From positions 1 through 21,463 of IMG/VR virus record IMGVR_UViG_3300030103_000301: DNA of 21,463 nucleotides. One strand, given 5' to 3'. Both the position numbers and the translations under genes were made by a program. Positions 13,405 through 21,462 of this stretch are shown here, one piece after another (the stretch's first letter is position 1; each line of letters opens with the position of its first letter). The DNA is from a virus. The notes beneath the pieces are model-generated. The model had not been told where the DNA came from and did no database searches. It was given only the letters and a program-made list of their open reading frames with translations.

Positions 13405-16400
13405 TTATGGTTGTGCTAGAGCAAACTCTATCATTGCAAATAGATGTTCTGGGTCTCCTAGATTAGGCTCTTGATTAGCAAGCCCACCATCACGTATCAA
13501 AGCAGGTAAGTTTTGCCATGCATCTGCCCTTTCAGAGGGTGTCAGTCTTCTATATCTTTGTTGTAACCTCATATACACAGTCAGCTTACCATCTATAGGA
13601 GAGCCGTCTGGCGTAACCAATTCACCAGCATCTTGGTCGGCTATATAGTCATCCATTTGACTTTTATAAAATCTAAGTTGACTTTCTACAAAGGCAATAG
13701 CAGCTATGTTAGTAAACTTTTCAACATTATCTTCGCCCACAGAAGCAGCCCGTGCAGCCTGTTCACTTCTCCACTCAGGACTACGTATTACGTTTACAAT
13801 ATTAGGCAGCATTGAACGTAAATAACGTGTTTCATATTGATTAAAACCTTTTGATATGGTTCTGCTAGGAACTTTAAAGTCTCTATAACCTAGTCTTTCC
13901 AAATACTGACCTGATTCACTCAACTCTTCAGTAAGTCCAATACCACTAAATACCTTTAAGGGTATTCCTATACGTTTACGTGGCCTACCTTCCTCTTGGA
14001 ATACAGTTTCTCTAGAAGGTAATTCATCCATTGAGCCGGGGTCAAAGATATTTGAAAATCCACGTCTATTAAGAACCTCTTTAGCTGCCCTTTTAAATGG
14101 TCCTTCGTACTCTTCACCAGTCTCTGGGTCTTTTCCAAGCATGGCTTCTTGACGAACATCTGTAAAGACAGAAGTTCTTTTACCTGCTATGCGTTGCATT
14201 TCTATTACCTGAGTTAAAGGAGTTAGAAATGTAGCACCATATTCTGTAATCGCTTCAGCTAAAAGTTCTTTACCTTTTTCTCCACCCATAGCATCAGCAG
14301 TAGACATCATCTTTGCGAAGTCTTCGAATATAACTGCACCTGTTCCTGTGCGTACATTTGTACCTAAGAATGTTTGTTTGATATCATCAAAGTCTAGCCA
14401 GTTACGAAATGTTCCATCACCTTCTGGCCCACTAAAAGTCATGCCATTTATAGTGACCTCTGTACCTGCTAATGCGCCACGTTTAATTGCCTCTGCTATC
14501 CAAAGTGCCTGTCTTAAAATAGGTGATTGAGGTGTAGTATCTATCAAACCATTTTCTGTTTTTAACATCTTGTAGTCTGATGGCACATCATCATTATATT
14601 CTTCGCTTCTATACATCATAGCTGCTGGTAATATAATCGTAGCACCAATAATATTACGAGATATTTGCTGTCGTTCTTTTTTTGTAAGTTTACCTACTGC
14701 CGTAGTAAAATCTCCTGTGCTTGCAGCAATAGAGCGTTTAATAATAGGGGCAAATGCACCACCAGAATAGTTACCCGCTAATTCCATACTATTAAACATA
14801 AACCTTGGAAAAGGTACAACAGCAGTTAATCCAGTGCGTGTAATAAAAGATGTAATTTCTCTAAACACAGGAACTTCAGGTTGCTTGGCATATGTAATAT
14901 CTAATGCTTTATCTGTAGCGTCAGCTACTAACTCATTAAATGACCGACTACCTTTAGGCACTAGGTCAGAAGCATCATTCATTAAGTCAGGTAATCTACC
15001 TGCATTTAAAGCCTGTACTAGGTCAATGCCATATTCTCTTTGCACAAGACGTTCTAGTTCACCTGTAAATGCACCCCTGCGAATAAGAAACTCTTGCCAT
15101 CTATTAGGTAAGTTAAGAACATCAACACCCATCTCTGCAGCATTTAATATTCCATCTACACCTCTACCTAATTTAGTTTTTGCTGTTCCTGCCCCTGTGC
15201 TTTTGCGTATTTCGTTGATAGTGTTAAACATCATATCAAACTGAGCAGAATACTTATCATTACTCAGCACAAAATCTGTTATTTGTTTTGAGTCTCTCAT
15301 TTTGGTAGGGTCAAACATATAACGCATATGTCTAAAGCTACCTGTCCAGTTGCCTTCACCGGGTTTGAATGTTTTTATACCTGCAACTAAACTATTTGTT
15401 GGACCTTTTGCATTACTAAAGTTATACATTGCAGTATCTAGTATATTTTGCATACCTTCAAGAGGCGCACGTACAACAGCAGATGACAAGTTTCTACCTG
15501 CTGTAGCTAACTGTGATACTAAAAGTCCACGTCTTATGTTCTCTACACGAACCACAAACTTCTGCAAGCCGTTCATGCTATCAAAAAACTTTTTTTCCTC
15601 TGCTGCACGTTTAGCACTAGCAGGTTTTACACGTTGTGATAGCTGAGAAAATTTATTAAGTACCCTACCTGCTTCTGATGCAGAGCCTAACATCATTGTA
15701 GCGTACTCTTCAAAGTTTATGTCATATTTATTTAATAGGTCTAGCAATTCATCTGCTGGTATGATGTCTTTATTTACTGACATTTCAAACAGATTATCTA
15801 CCAATCCTTTTGAAGGGTCATACAACTCTGGTTTTCTATCTAAAACTTCTTTAGCAATAGCAGTAAAAGAATTTAAATTTTCAGCTTTGATAATAGGTAT
15901 GGTAAGTTCCCCATCATCATTAATGAGAAAATCAGGAATGTCATCTTCCGGTGCATCTTTAAGACCAACAACCTCTAGTGCCTTATCCCTTTTTTTAGTA
16001 GAACTATACTCTGCTAACTTTTTACGAGCAGCTTCTTTGGCTGCTGAATTATTTAATTTAATCACACCATCATCTGTAACAGAGATAAGCAAGTCTTTGT
16101 TTATAATTACAGGTTGACCTGCAGAATCATATGTATCTTTACTTCGTGCGCCAATAGCTTGTTCAAAACTCATAATGAGTTGTTCTTTTATACCTTGATT
16201 TGCATCGGCTATCTTTTTTGCTGCGCCACGTTTTATTTTCTTTTGGTCTGCAGTGTTTGCTGTTGCTAACTCTAAATTAAACCGCTTACTATTCGCAAGT
16301 TTCTTAGCTTCTTTACCAGCAGCTATTGCTGCATCTTTGTACTGTCTACCTAATGTTGCTACTGGTCCAAGAACAGGTATAGCTTCCATAGCAGTAAAGA

Positions 16401-17286
16401 AATTTAACATTTCCCTGCCCCATTGCTCTGCGGCAGTAGCAGGGTCTTGTTTTGTACCCCTTGCTATATACTCATTAAAAAAATCATAACTCGCTTGGTT
16501 TGTATCCTGCCATGTTTCAAAGAAAGACTGCACTACATCTATCGAACCTGAACCTGCTGCATTCATAGCATTACCTAAACTAATCATTGCATCAAATGCA
16601 TCGGCTCCACCGAACGCTATAAAGTCTTTGATAGCACCATCATCCATCTTAGGTATGACGATGGTCTCTATAGCTTTGTCTCTTCTAGCATTATTTACAA
16701 TAGTGTCTTCATCTAAATCAATTTCAGGCAGCATAAATTCGGGTATGTCAGGTCTAGTGCTAAGTATAACTTCTCTAATTTCTGCCTGTTCTCTTGCCTC
16801 TGCTATTGCTTGTTGTTCTTCCTCAATAGTAAAGTCAATAGAAAATGCAAGGTCATTTATACTTGCTTCTACTTCATCTGCTTCTGCAGTAACTTGTTCA
16901 TAACGAGACTTTATTTCGTTATCTTGGTCAGAATAACCCGGAGGAAAAACTGCTCCATCTTCAACAGGCACAGGTGGTAACTTTTCAGGACGAGGAACAA
17001 CGCCTATGATATCTCCATTGTCATCATATTCTAGCATCATCTCATCTTTTTGACCACGTTCTTGTGGTGGCTGATAATCAACAGCAGGAGAAAAAGATGT
17101 ATCAATTAACTGATTAAGTTCGTCTGTGCTTTGCTCTTGTATAGGCCGTTGTTCCACAGCAGAAATATCTGGTGTGACTACAGAATCAAGAGGCACATTA
17201 TCCTGAATCTGATTTTCTACATCAAACTGCTGGTCTATTAATGCCTGTAAATCTGCAGTAGACTGAGTTTCATTCTGAAGCATCAT
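13405..17286 (-). CDS. Very large virion protein, possible internal/ejection protein (T7 gp16-sized)
   Basis: 1293 residues. The first 200 are acidic and disorder-prone with a duplicated short motif. Residues 225-330 are more hydrophobic, including FFTAMEAIPVLGPVATLG. The middle (560-900) has helices and conserved-looking blocks such as AGRNLSSAVVRAPLEG, LNLPNRWQEFLIRRGAF, VVPFPRFMFNSMELAG and IIGATIILPAAMMYRS. The rest is charged and helical. I see no lytic transglycosylase motif like that at the start of T7 gp16. Size and last position in a - strand structural run fit the largest internal core protein of T7-like podoviruses, injected with the DNA; this is inference. The start ATGATG overlaps the upstream stop; no strong Shine-Dalgarno is seen, so coupling is likely. 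Confidence 0.7.
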   Translation of the reverse strand: MMLQNETQSTADLQALIDQQFDVENQIQDNVPLDSVVTPDISAVEQRPIQEQSTDELNQLIDTSFSPAVDYQPPQERGQKDEMMLEYDDNGDIIGVVPRPEKLPPVPVEDGAVFPPGYSDQDNEIKSRYEQVTAEADEVEASINDLAFSIDFTIEEEQQAIAEAREQAEIREVILSTRPDIPEFMLPEIDLDEDTIVNNARRDKAIETIVIPKMDDGAIKDFIAFGGADAFDAMISLGNAMNAAGSGSIDVVQSFFETWQDTNQASYDFFNEYIARGTKQDPATAAEQWGREMLNFFTAMEAIPVLGPVATLGRQYKDAAIAAGKEAKKLANSKRFNLELATANTADQKKIKRGAAKKIADANQGIKEQLIMSFEQAIGARSKDTYDSAGQPVIINKDLLISVTDDGVIKLNNSAAKEAARKKLAEYSSTKKRDKALEVVGLKDAPEDDIPDFLINDDGELTIPIIKAENLNSFTAIAKEVLDRKPELYDPSKGLVDNLFEMSVNKDIIPADELLDLLNKYDINFEEYATMMLGSASEAGRVLNKFSQLSQRVKPASAKRAAEEKKFFDSMNGLQKFVVRVENIRRGLLVSQLATAGRNLSSAVVRAPLEGMQNILDTAMYNFSNAKGPTNSLVAGIKTFKPGEGNWTGSFRHMRYMFDPTKMRDSKQITDFVLSNDKYSAQFDMMFNTINEIRKSTGAGTAKTKLGRGVDGILNAAEMGVDVLNLPNRWQEFLIRRGAFTGELERLVQREYGIDLVQALNAGRLPDLMNDASDLVPKGSRSFNELVADATDKALDITYAKQPEVPVFREITSFITRTGLTAVVPFPRFMFNSMELAGNYSGGAFAPIIKRSIAASTGDFTTAVGKLTKKERQQISRNIIGATIILPAAMMYRSEEYNDDVPSDYKMLKTENGLIDTTPQSPILRQALWIAEAIKRGALAGTEVTINGMTFSGPEGDGTFRNWLDFDDIKQTFLGTNVRTGTGAVIFEDFAKMMSTADAMGGEKGKELLAEAITEYGATFLTPLTQVIEMQRIAGKRTSVFTDVRQEAMLGKDPETGEEYEGPFKRAAKEVLNRRGFSNIFDPGSMDELPSRETVFQEEGRPRKRIGIPLKVFSGIGLTEELSESGQYLERLGYRDFKVPSRTISKGFNQYETRYLRSMLPNIVNVIRSPEWRSEQAARAASVGEDNVEKFTNIAAIAFVESQLRFYKSQMDDYIADQDAGELVTPDGSPIDGKLTVYMRLQQRYRRLTPSERADAWQNLPALIRDGGLANQEPNLGDPEHLFAMIEFALAQP
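17092..17262 (-). repeat. Duplicated STxxLxxLIDxxF motif in the 1293-aa virion protein
   Basis: Residues 9-21 (STADLQALIDQQF) and 53-65 (STDELNQLIDTSF) share S, T, L, L, I, D and F at equal spacing within an otherwise disordered, acidic N-terminus. The copies are 44 residues apart. Confidence 0.6.
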
Positions 17287-18584
17287 ATGAGTTTATAACC
17301 TGTCCATATAAGTTTAGCAAAACCTTCTTGACCCTCAGTATTTGTAGTTCGTATTTTTATAACAGCGTTTCTTGAAAACTCACCTTTCCTTGCTCTTGCT
17401 AATACATCATCTGCTGTCATAAGTCCTGTCGGACTTAGGTCTACAAATTTTGTATAAGAAACAGGTGCGCCTCTGGATGTTGCTTGAACTCTATTATACT
17501 GCTCTTCTGCTTTGTTTTTAAAATTAGATATCTGCAGGTTTACCTGTTTAACTTCTTCATCAGCATTAGCGTGAAGCAATTTATATTGTTCACCTTCATA
17601 ACGTGACTTTAGAGATTGATATGCAGCCCGTTCCAAATCAAATGCTTCACCCTCATTACCCGCTATAACTTGACCAATCTTTCCATCTAATCCCTTTACT
17701 GCAAACTTTGATATAGCTGTTTCTCTAGTTGTTTTTAGTATTGTAGTGATGCTAGAAGTTAAGTCTTTATCAAGAGGCCCAAGTGGTTCGTCTCCTGCAC
17801 CTCTAGCATTTCTTTCATCTAATTGGAACTTCAACCACTCATCATGCGCACGATTACGTTTTGCTATTAAACTAGCTATTATTTCTGGGTTTGCAGCATT
17901 TCCCTTTGCCCGTTCATCTTCTAGCTGTTGAGTATAACCAACGTGCATGGCTATATAAGTGCTTGGCTTTTTTTCATTACCTCGCATACTTTTTGCAAAC
18001 TCTTGTCCTGTTTTTAAACCTGCTCTATCAACAGTAGCTGTGCCGATATCAAACTTTCTAACAGGTGCTGATTCTGAAACGCCTACGTCTTTATTAATTT
18101 GAGTTGTTAAATCAACATTCTTTAAAAATCCAGTACCCATAATTTCACCAGATTGTAGCTTACGCATAGAGGCTGTATATGGGTTAAGACTACGAACAAG
18201 TTCTTCCATAGTTCCTATGTCTTCTCCTTGTGTATGCGTAACTAAAGTACCAACATCAATACCTGCATCACTACTTTCTGTAAACAATTTATATGCACGT
18301 TCAGCCCCTGCAAGATTACCACCATATTCGTTAATAACACGAATTGCATCTACAGCAGTAGCATTCGGTCCAAGAGTAGACTGAATACCTTCTGCATACT
18401 CAGTCATAGTTCTTTCAAATTCAGCATCTTGTTTTTTCTGAGCATCACGAAGAGACATACGTTCTTTAGCAACTCTTTCTGCACGTTCATCTGTCCTGCG
18501 CATGTCATCTTTAAGACGGTCATCTAGGCTTTCTGCAAGCCCACCTACAAAACCCTCAAAAAAATTACCGCTAAACAATCCCAT
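17283..18584 (-). CDS. Putative virion protein (433 aa) with amphipathic N-terminus and coiled coil
   Basis: The protein opens with MGLFSGNFFEGFVGGLAESL, a Gly/Phe-rich amphipathic segment that could insert in or lie on a membrane. A long charged helix to about residue 70 (RRTDERAERVAKERMSLRDAQK) looks like a coiled coil. Further helices follow (for example 215-260 and 320-365), and the C-terminus turns to strands with RNAVIKIRTTNTEGQEGFAKLIWTGYKL. No enzymatic motif is visible. Between the 167- and 1293-residue genes, with overlaps at both ends, it is probably part of the same particle sub-assembly, possibly a second internal/ejection protein. GGAGAG upstream of 18584 supports the start, and TAATG couples it to the gene before. 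Family not recognised. Confidence 0.7.
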   Translation of the reverse strand: MGLFSGNFFEGFVGGLAESLDDRLKDDMRRTDERAERVAKERMSLRDAQKKQDAEFERTMTEYAEGIQSTLGPNATAVDAIRVINEYGGNLAGAERAYKLFTESSDAGIDVGTLVTHTQGEDIGTMEELVRSLNPYTASMRKLQSGEIMGTGFLKNVDLTTQINKDVGVSESAPVRKFDIGTATVDRAGLKTGQEFAKSMRGNEKKPSTYIAMHVGYTQQLEDERAKGNAANPEIIASLIAKRNRAHDEWLKFQLDERNARGAGDEPLGPLDKDLTSSITTILKTTRETAISKFAVKGLDGKIGQVIAGNEGEAFDLERAAYQSLKSRYEGEQYKLLHANADEEVKQVNLQISNFKNKAEEQYNRVQATSRGAPVSYTKFVDLSPTGLMTADDVLARARKGEFSRNAVIKIRTTNTEGQEGFAKLIWTGYKLI

Positions 18585-19087
18585 TACACTCTCCGTGACA
18601 TCAGGCCAGTTGGTGCTTCTTCTTCTACTGCTGGCTCTTCTGTTTCTTCAGCAGCTTCTTCATTATCTTCCATCTTGCTTTCTAGCTTTAACAATGTTTT
18701 TTGTACTAAGCTATCTCGTGGACGGTCTTTACGTAAGCCTTGTTCTAACCCTGTTTCGTATTCTATCTGTGCGCTATCTGCAATAAGCATTACCATTTCG
18801 ATAAGCACTGGAAGCACAAGCATACCTGTATCAATGGTATGAAGTCCTTCCATAACACCACCTAGCTGAATAATATTAGCTAAGTCAGTTACGGGTACAC
18901 CCATTTCTAGTACATCAAGTAGCTGATTAGAAAAGTCATCTGTTGACATACGCTCAAGATAATGTTCAATAGCATCATCTACGGTTACAAGTTTAGGTGG
19001 GCTTTGCCACGGCCTTGCACCCAACTCATGTGTCAATGACATGCCGGGAATAGGAGCGTCAAATAGTGGTTGTGCTGCTTCAGCCAT
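18584..19087 (-). CDS. Putative virion structural protein with PIPGxSLT motif (167 aa)
   Basis: Residues 12-31 contain PIPGMSLTHELGARPWQSPP. I recall this kind of block (PIPGxSLTxxxGxxPWxxPP) from structural proteins of marine T4-like and T7-like phages, though with no defined function. After a helical section there is a hydrophobic stretch at about 85-103 (IDTGMLVLPVLIEMVMLIA) that could be a membrane or buried helix. A very acidic tail follows (135-157, EDNEEAAEETEEPAVEEE), ending in TGLMSRRV. The start at 19087 overlaps the end of the 73-residue gene by 8 bases and the stop overlaps the ATG of the 433-residue gene. The structural role is inferred from the motif and neighbours. Confidence 0.7.
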   Translation of the reverse strand: MAEAAQPLFDAPIPGMSLTHELGARPWQSPPKLVTVDDAIEHYLERMSTDDFSNQLLDVLEMGVPVTDLANIIQLGGVMEGLHTIDTGMLVLPVLIEMVMLIADSAQIEYETGLEQGLRKDRPRDSLVQKTLLKLESKMEDNEEAAEETEEPAVEEEAPTGLMSRRV

Positions 19088-19301
19088 TCTGTTTCATCGC
19101 CTCTCTGTGCTTACGCAATACCTTCATATGTTGTGCAACACGATATGCAGGTTGACTAGCCATCTCTTTATTCATATTTCCCATAGGTTTTTTTCTAGGA
19201 GCAAGCAACCCACTTTTAGTTTCCTGTGTATCTAGGTCATCATTAAAATTTTCAATGTCCATATTTGCATAAGCAACAGCACCCGGATTAAACTGACGCA
19301 T
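19080..19301 (-). CDS. Small basic protein of the virion module (73 aa)
   Basis: A 73-residue protein starting MRQFNPGAVAYANMDIENF. The first third is acidic (ENFNDDLDTQE), and the rest is basic (APRKKP, KVLRKHREAMKQNG) with a probable C-terminal helix. No family is recognised. GGAG about 9 bases before the ATG at 19301, inside the end of the 724-residue gene, supports the start. It overlaps both neighbours (14 and 8 bases), so it is part of the same transcript and probably a minor virion or assembly protein. Its size and charge asymmetry would also fit a chaperone or scaffold, but there is no direct sign of either. Confidence 0.65.
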   Translation of the reverse strand: MRQFNPGAVAYANMDIENFNDDLDTQETKSGLLAPRKKPMGNMNKEMASQPAYRVAQHMKVLRKHREAMKQNG

Positions 19302-21462
19302 ATTCTTTACTCCGTTTATTTTCGATTACTATATCCATTGCTTTTCTGGTTAGCCACTTGAGTGTAGGTTTGTTACTAATAAACTGAGCATACTGTTTAC
19401 CATATCTACCATAAAATTTTCTAAACCACTTAGGTGCATCATACTGCATCCATGTGCGGAAGATAAACCAACGTGGGTCTCCTTTGCCATATACTTCACG
19501 AGCAACCCAGCAGAACAAATTACCAAAGCCATGCTGAATACCTGCACCAAGAACTGTACCAACTAGATTACCAACAGCTTGACCTGTTGCACTACCTGCT
19601 TGTTCAGATGCAATTGCTGCACGAGTAGAAGCATCAAGTTCTGCAATAGCCATATCCACGATACGGTCTTGTGCATTTTCTGCAGATGTCCAAGCCCACT
19701 CCATAGTGTCACCATAATACTGCCATAGGTTTGAATATGCTTGATTAGATATATCGAGAATTGCATTTGCATTGAGTTCATTAGCACGATTAACCGCAGC
19801 GGTATCAGCAGTAGCTACTTCTCTACGCCATTGAGCATTGTTTTGTGCAATTACAAGTTGGTTCTTTGCATTAAACTGGTCACGTTGATTATTTAATTCT
19901 GCATTAAATCTTTCAAGTGTGTTAACCTGACCTGCATTAAACTGTGACTGAGCATTTGATTGGGTTGCATTAAACTGTGATACTTGATTAGCAAGGTTAG
20001 CAAAGAACTGGTCAACTTGTTGTTGGTTAGCTGCATTAAACTGACGTGCTGCATTTTCTGCAGCTTGGTCAGTGAACATAGATTGCGCACGTTGTTGTGC
20101 TTTAAACAATTCAGTCTGTTGCTGGTTTGACAGATTAGCCATATCAACCTGCATAAATGATTGTGCATTTTGTACAGCAGCTTGTTGTCTATTGTTTAAA
20201 TTAGACAGGTCCATATTTGCTAATGCACTAGCTTCTGCAAGAACCATAGCTTGACTATTAGACAAGTTTTGCAGATTCATTGTATTAGCTATACGTGAGT
20301 TTTCTAAAGCAATTTGCTGTTCAGCAGTAAAGTTCATGTTAGCTGCATCAGCTACACGTGCAGCATTTTGCACTCTTACTTGAAACTCTTGGTCAAACTC
20401 TTGACCTAAAAACTTAGCACGTTGCTCTGCAGCAAGCATTGCTGACTGCTGACGGTTGGACAAGTTTTGCTGTTCAAACTGTGCAGCAATAGCTGCATCT
20501 GCCTGTGCTATTGGTAAGGATGCTTCTATAGCTGCTTGTACAACAGCTTGTCCAGCGATAGATGAAGCACCTAAACCACGAGCAGCTAACTGTGCATTAG
20601 CGGTACGAATAGCACCAGCAGCCCATGCAGGTGGATTAGCACCTTGAAACTGCTGTTCTAATATAGCAAGCTGGCCTTGTACACTAGCTTGTTGTGACGG
20701 ATTTGCTTGTGCAGCAGCAGCTTGTGTTTGAGCAGTTGCTTGTGCAGCTTTTGTTGCATCTACACCTGAACCACTTATAAGTTCACCAGCTTGAATTTGT
20801 CTTTGTTGAGGATTATTTATTAAGACAGCATTGCCCTGTGCAGCCTGTAGGTTTCCCACAGATGTTGCTGTCTGTTGTGCTGCAGTTACTTGCGCACGAG
20901 GGTCTTGAGGTGTAGCCTGTGCTGCTTGTGTAGCATTCATTGCTGCATCTATACCGGGTGCAGATTGTGCTGCTTGAAACTGTGCAGCTTGAGTTTGTTG
21001 CGTAGGTGAAGCAAATGATGTACCTGCAATAGCAGTAGGAACAGCTACACTACCAGTAACAGTGCCAGTACCTGCTGCTACTTCTTGACCTGCTGCAAGA
21101 GGTATTCCTTGTGCAATTACCTCACCACCTACAGGCACAGCAGGTTTGTACATGCGTTCTACTGTTCTTTCACCAATAGTCTGTGGTACTGCTGTAGTTT
21201 GTGCGCCACCTGTACCACTACCTGTACCACTACCTGTACCACTACCTGTACCACTACCTGTGCTAGTAGTAAATGCTTGAAGTAATGGTTGAGGCTGGCT
21301 ATTAGCATTTAAATTACTACCCATACCACCTGTCTGCATCTTAACCACACCACCTTTAGCCATCATACGTGCAGCATTGGTATATCTATCCATCTGTGCT
21401 TTACGTTGTGGGTCTTCCTCAATAAACTGCTGGAACTGTGACATATCACCCTGATATCCCAT
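19288..21462 (-). CDS. Large repetitive virion protein with hendecad repeats (724 aa visible, possibly 5' truncated)
   Basis: The frame is open to the window edge. An ATG at 21462 could be the start, but only one upstream base is visible, so the gene may be longer. Order: a charged N-terminal segment with AKGGVVKMQTGG (35-46), a Gly/Thr/Ser linker (68-86), Ala/Gln/Val-rich low complexity (about 120-330), at least 20 consecutive 11-residue repeats (333-552), a linker, a Gly-rich hydrophobic stretch ATGQAVGNLVGTVLGAG (625-641), and an aromatic C-terminal domain. That domain reads CWVAREVYG...DPRWFIFRTWM...APKWFRKFYGRYG (651-688) and ends in basic residues. I have seen this ending in other phage structural proteins but know no function. 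It is likely a fibrous or internal virion component. Confidence 0.75.
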   Translation of the reverse strand: MGYQGDMSQFQQFIEEDPQRKAQMDRYTNAARMMAKGGVVKMQTGGMGSNLNANSQPQPLLQAFTTSTGSGTGSGTGSGTGSGTGGAQTTAVPQTIGERTVERMYKPAVPVGGEVIAQGIPLAAGQEVAAGTGTVTGSVAVPTAIAGTSFASPTQQTQAAQFQAAQSAPGIDAAMNATQAAQATPQDPRAQVTAAQQTATSVGNLQAAQGNAVLINNPQQRQIQAGELISGSGVDATKAAQATAQTQAAAAQANPSQQASVQGQLAILEQQFQGANPPAWAAGAIRTANAQLAARGLGASSIAGQAVVQAAIEASLPIAQADAAIAAQFEQQNLSNRQQSAMLAAEQRAKFLGQEFDQEFQVRVQNAARVADAANMNFTAEQQIALENSRIANTMNLQNLSNSQAMVLAEASALANMDLSNLNNRQQAAVQNAQSFMQVDMANLSNQQQTELFKAQQRAQSMFTDQAAENAARQFNAANQQQVDQFFANLANQVSQFNATQSNAQSQFNAGQVNTLERFNAELNNQRDQFNAKNQLVIAQNNAQWRREVATADTAAVNRANELNANAILDISNQAYSNLWQYYGDTMEWAWTSAENAQDRIVDMAIAELDASTRAAIASEQAGSATGQAVGNLVGTVLGAGIQHGFGNLFCWVAREVYGKGDPRWFIFRTWMQYDAPKWFRKFYGRYGKQYAQFISNKPTLKWLTRKAMDIVIENKRSKEYASV
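19807..20466 (-). repeat. Twenty in-register 11-residue (hendecad) protein repeats
   Basis: Residues 333-552 divide into 20 blocks of 11 without an insertion or deletion. Blocks begin NL, NA or similar and often end in QF, RF or LF. Examples are NLSNQQQTELF, NAANQQQVDQF, NATQSNAQSQF, NAGQVNTLERF and NAELNNQRDQF. Marker NLSN/NLNN segments recur at residues 333, 399, 421 and 443, spaced 66, 22 and 22, all multiples of 11. The register may continue to residue 574. At DNA level the repeats are diverged, so this is a protein-level repeat. Confidence 0.85.
21209..21268 (-). repeat. 12-bp tandem repeat encoding a Gly-Thr-Gly-Ser linker
   Basis: On the + strand the unit CCTGTACCACTA occurs four times perfectly at 21209-21256, followed by a degenerate fifth copy at 21257-21268. 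It is in frame with the - strand gene and encodes a (GTGS)n run in the N-terminal region. The identity of the copies points to recent expansion by slippage. Confidence 0.9.

Noticed and set aside
14834-15244. 136-residue + strand frame within the large virion gene
   Set aside because: Shadow of the 1293-residue gene; no Shine-Dalgarno, no recognisable domain, and it would be convergent within a continuous - strand operon.
21209-21268. Possible CRISPR-like array
   Set aside because: Copies are 12 bp and directly adjacent with no spacers, and they are in frame with the virion gene, so this is a coding tandem repeat.
21085-21285. + strand frame with a Cys/Thr repeat tail opposite the 12-bp tandem repeat
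   Set aside because: It is the antisense reading of the GTGS linker repeat; its Cys-rich repetitive product is a composition artefact.
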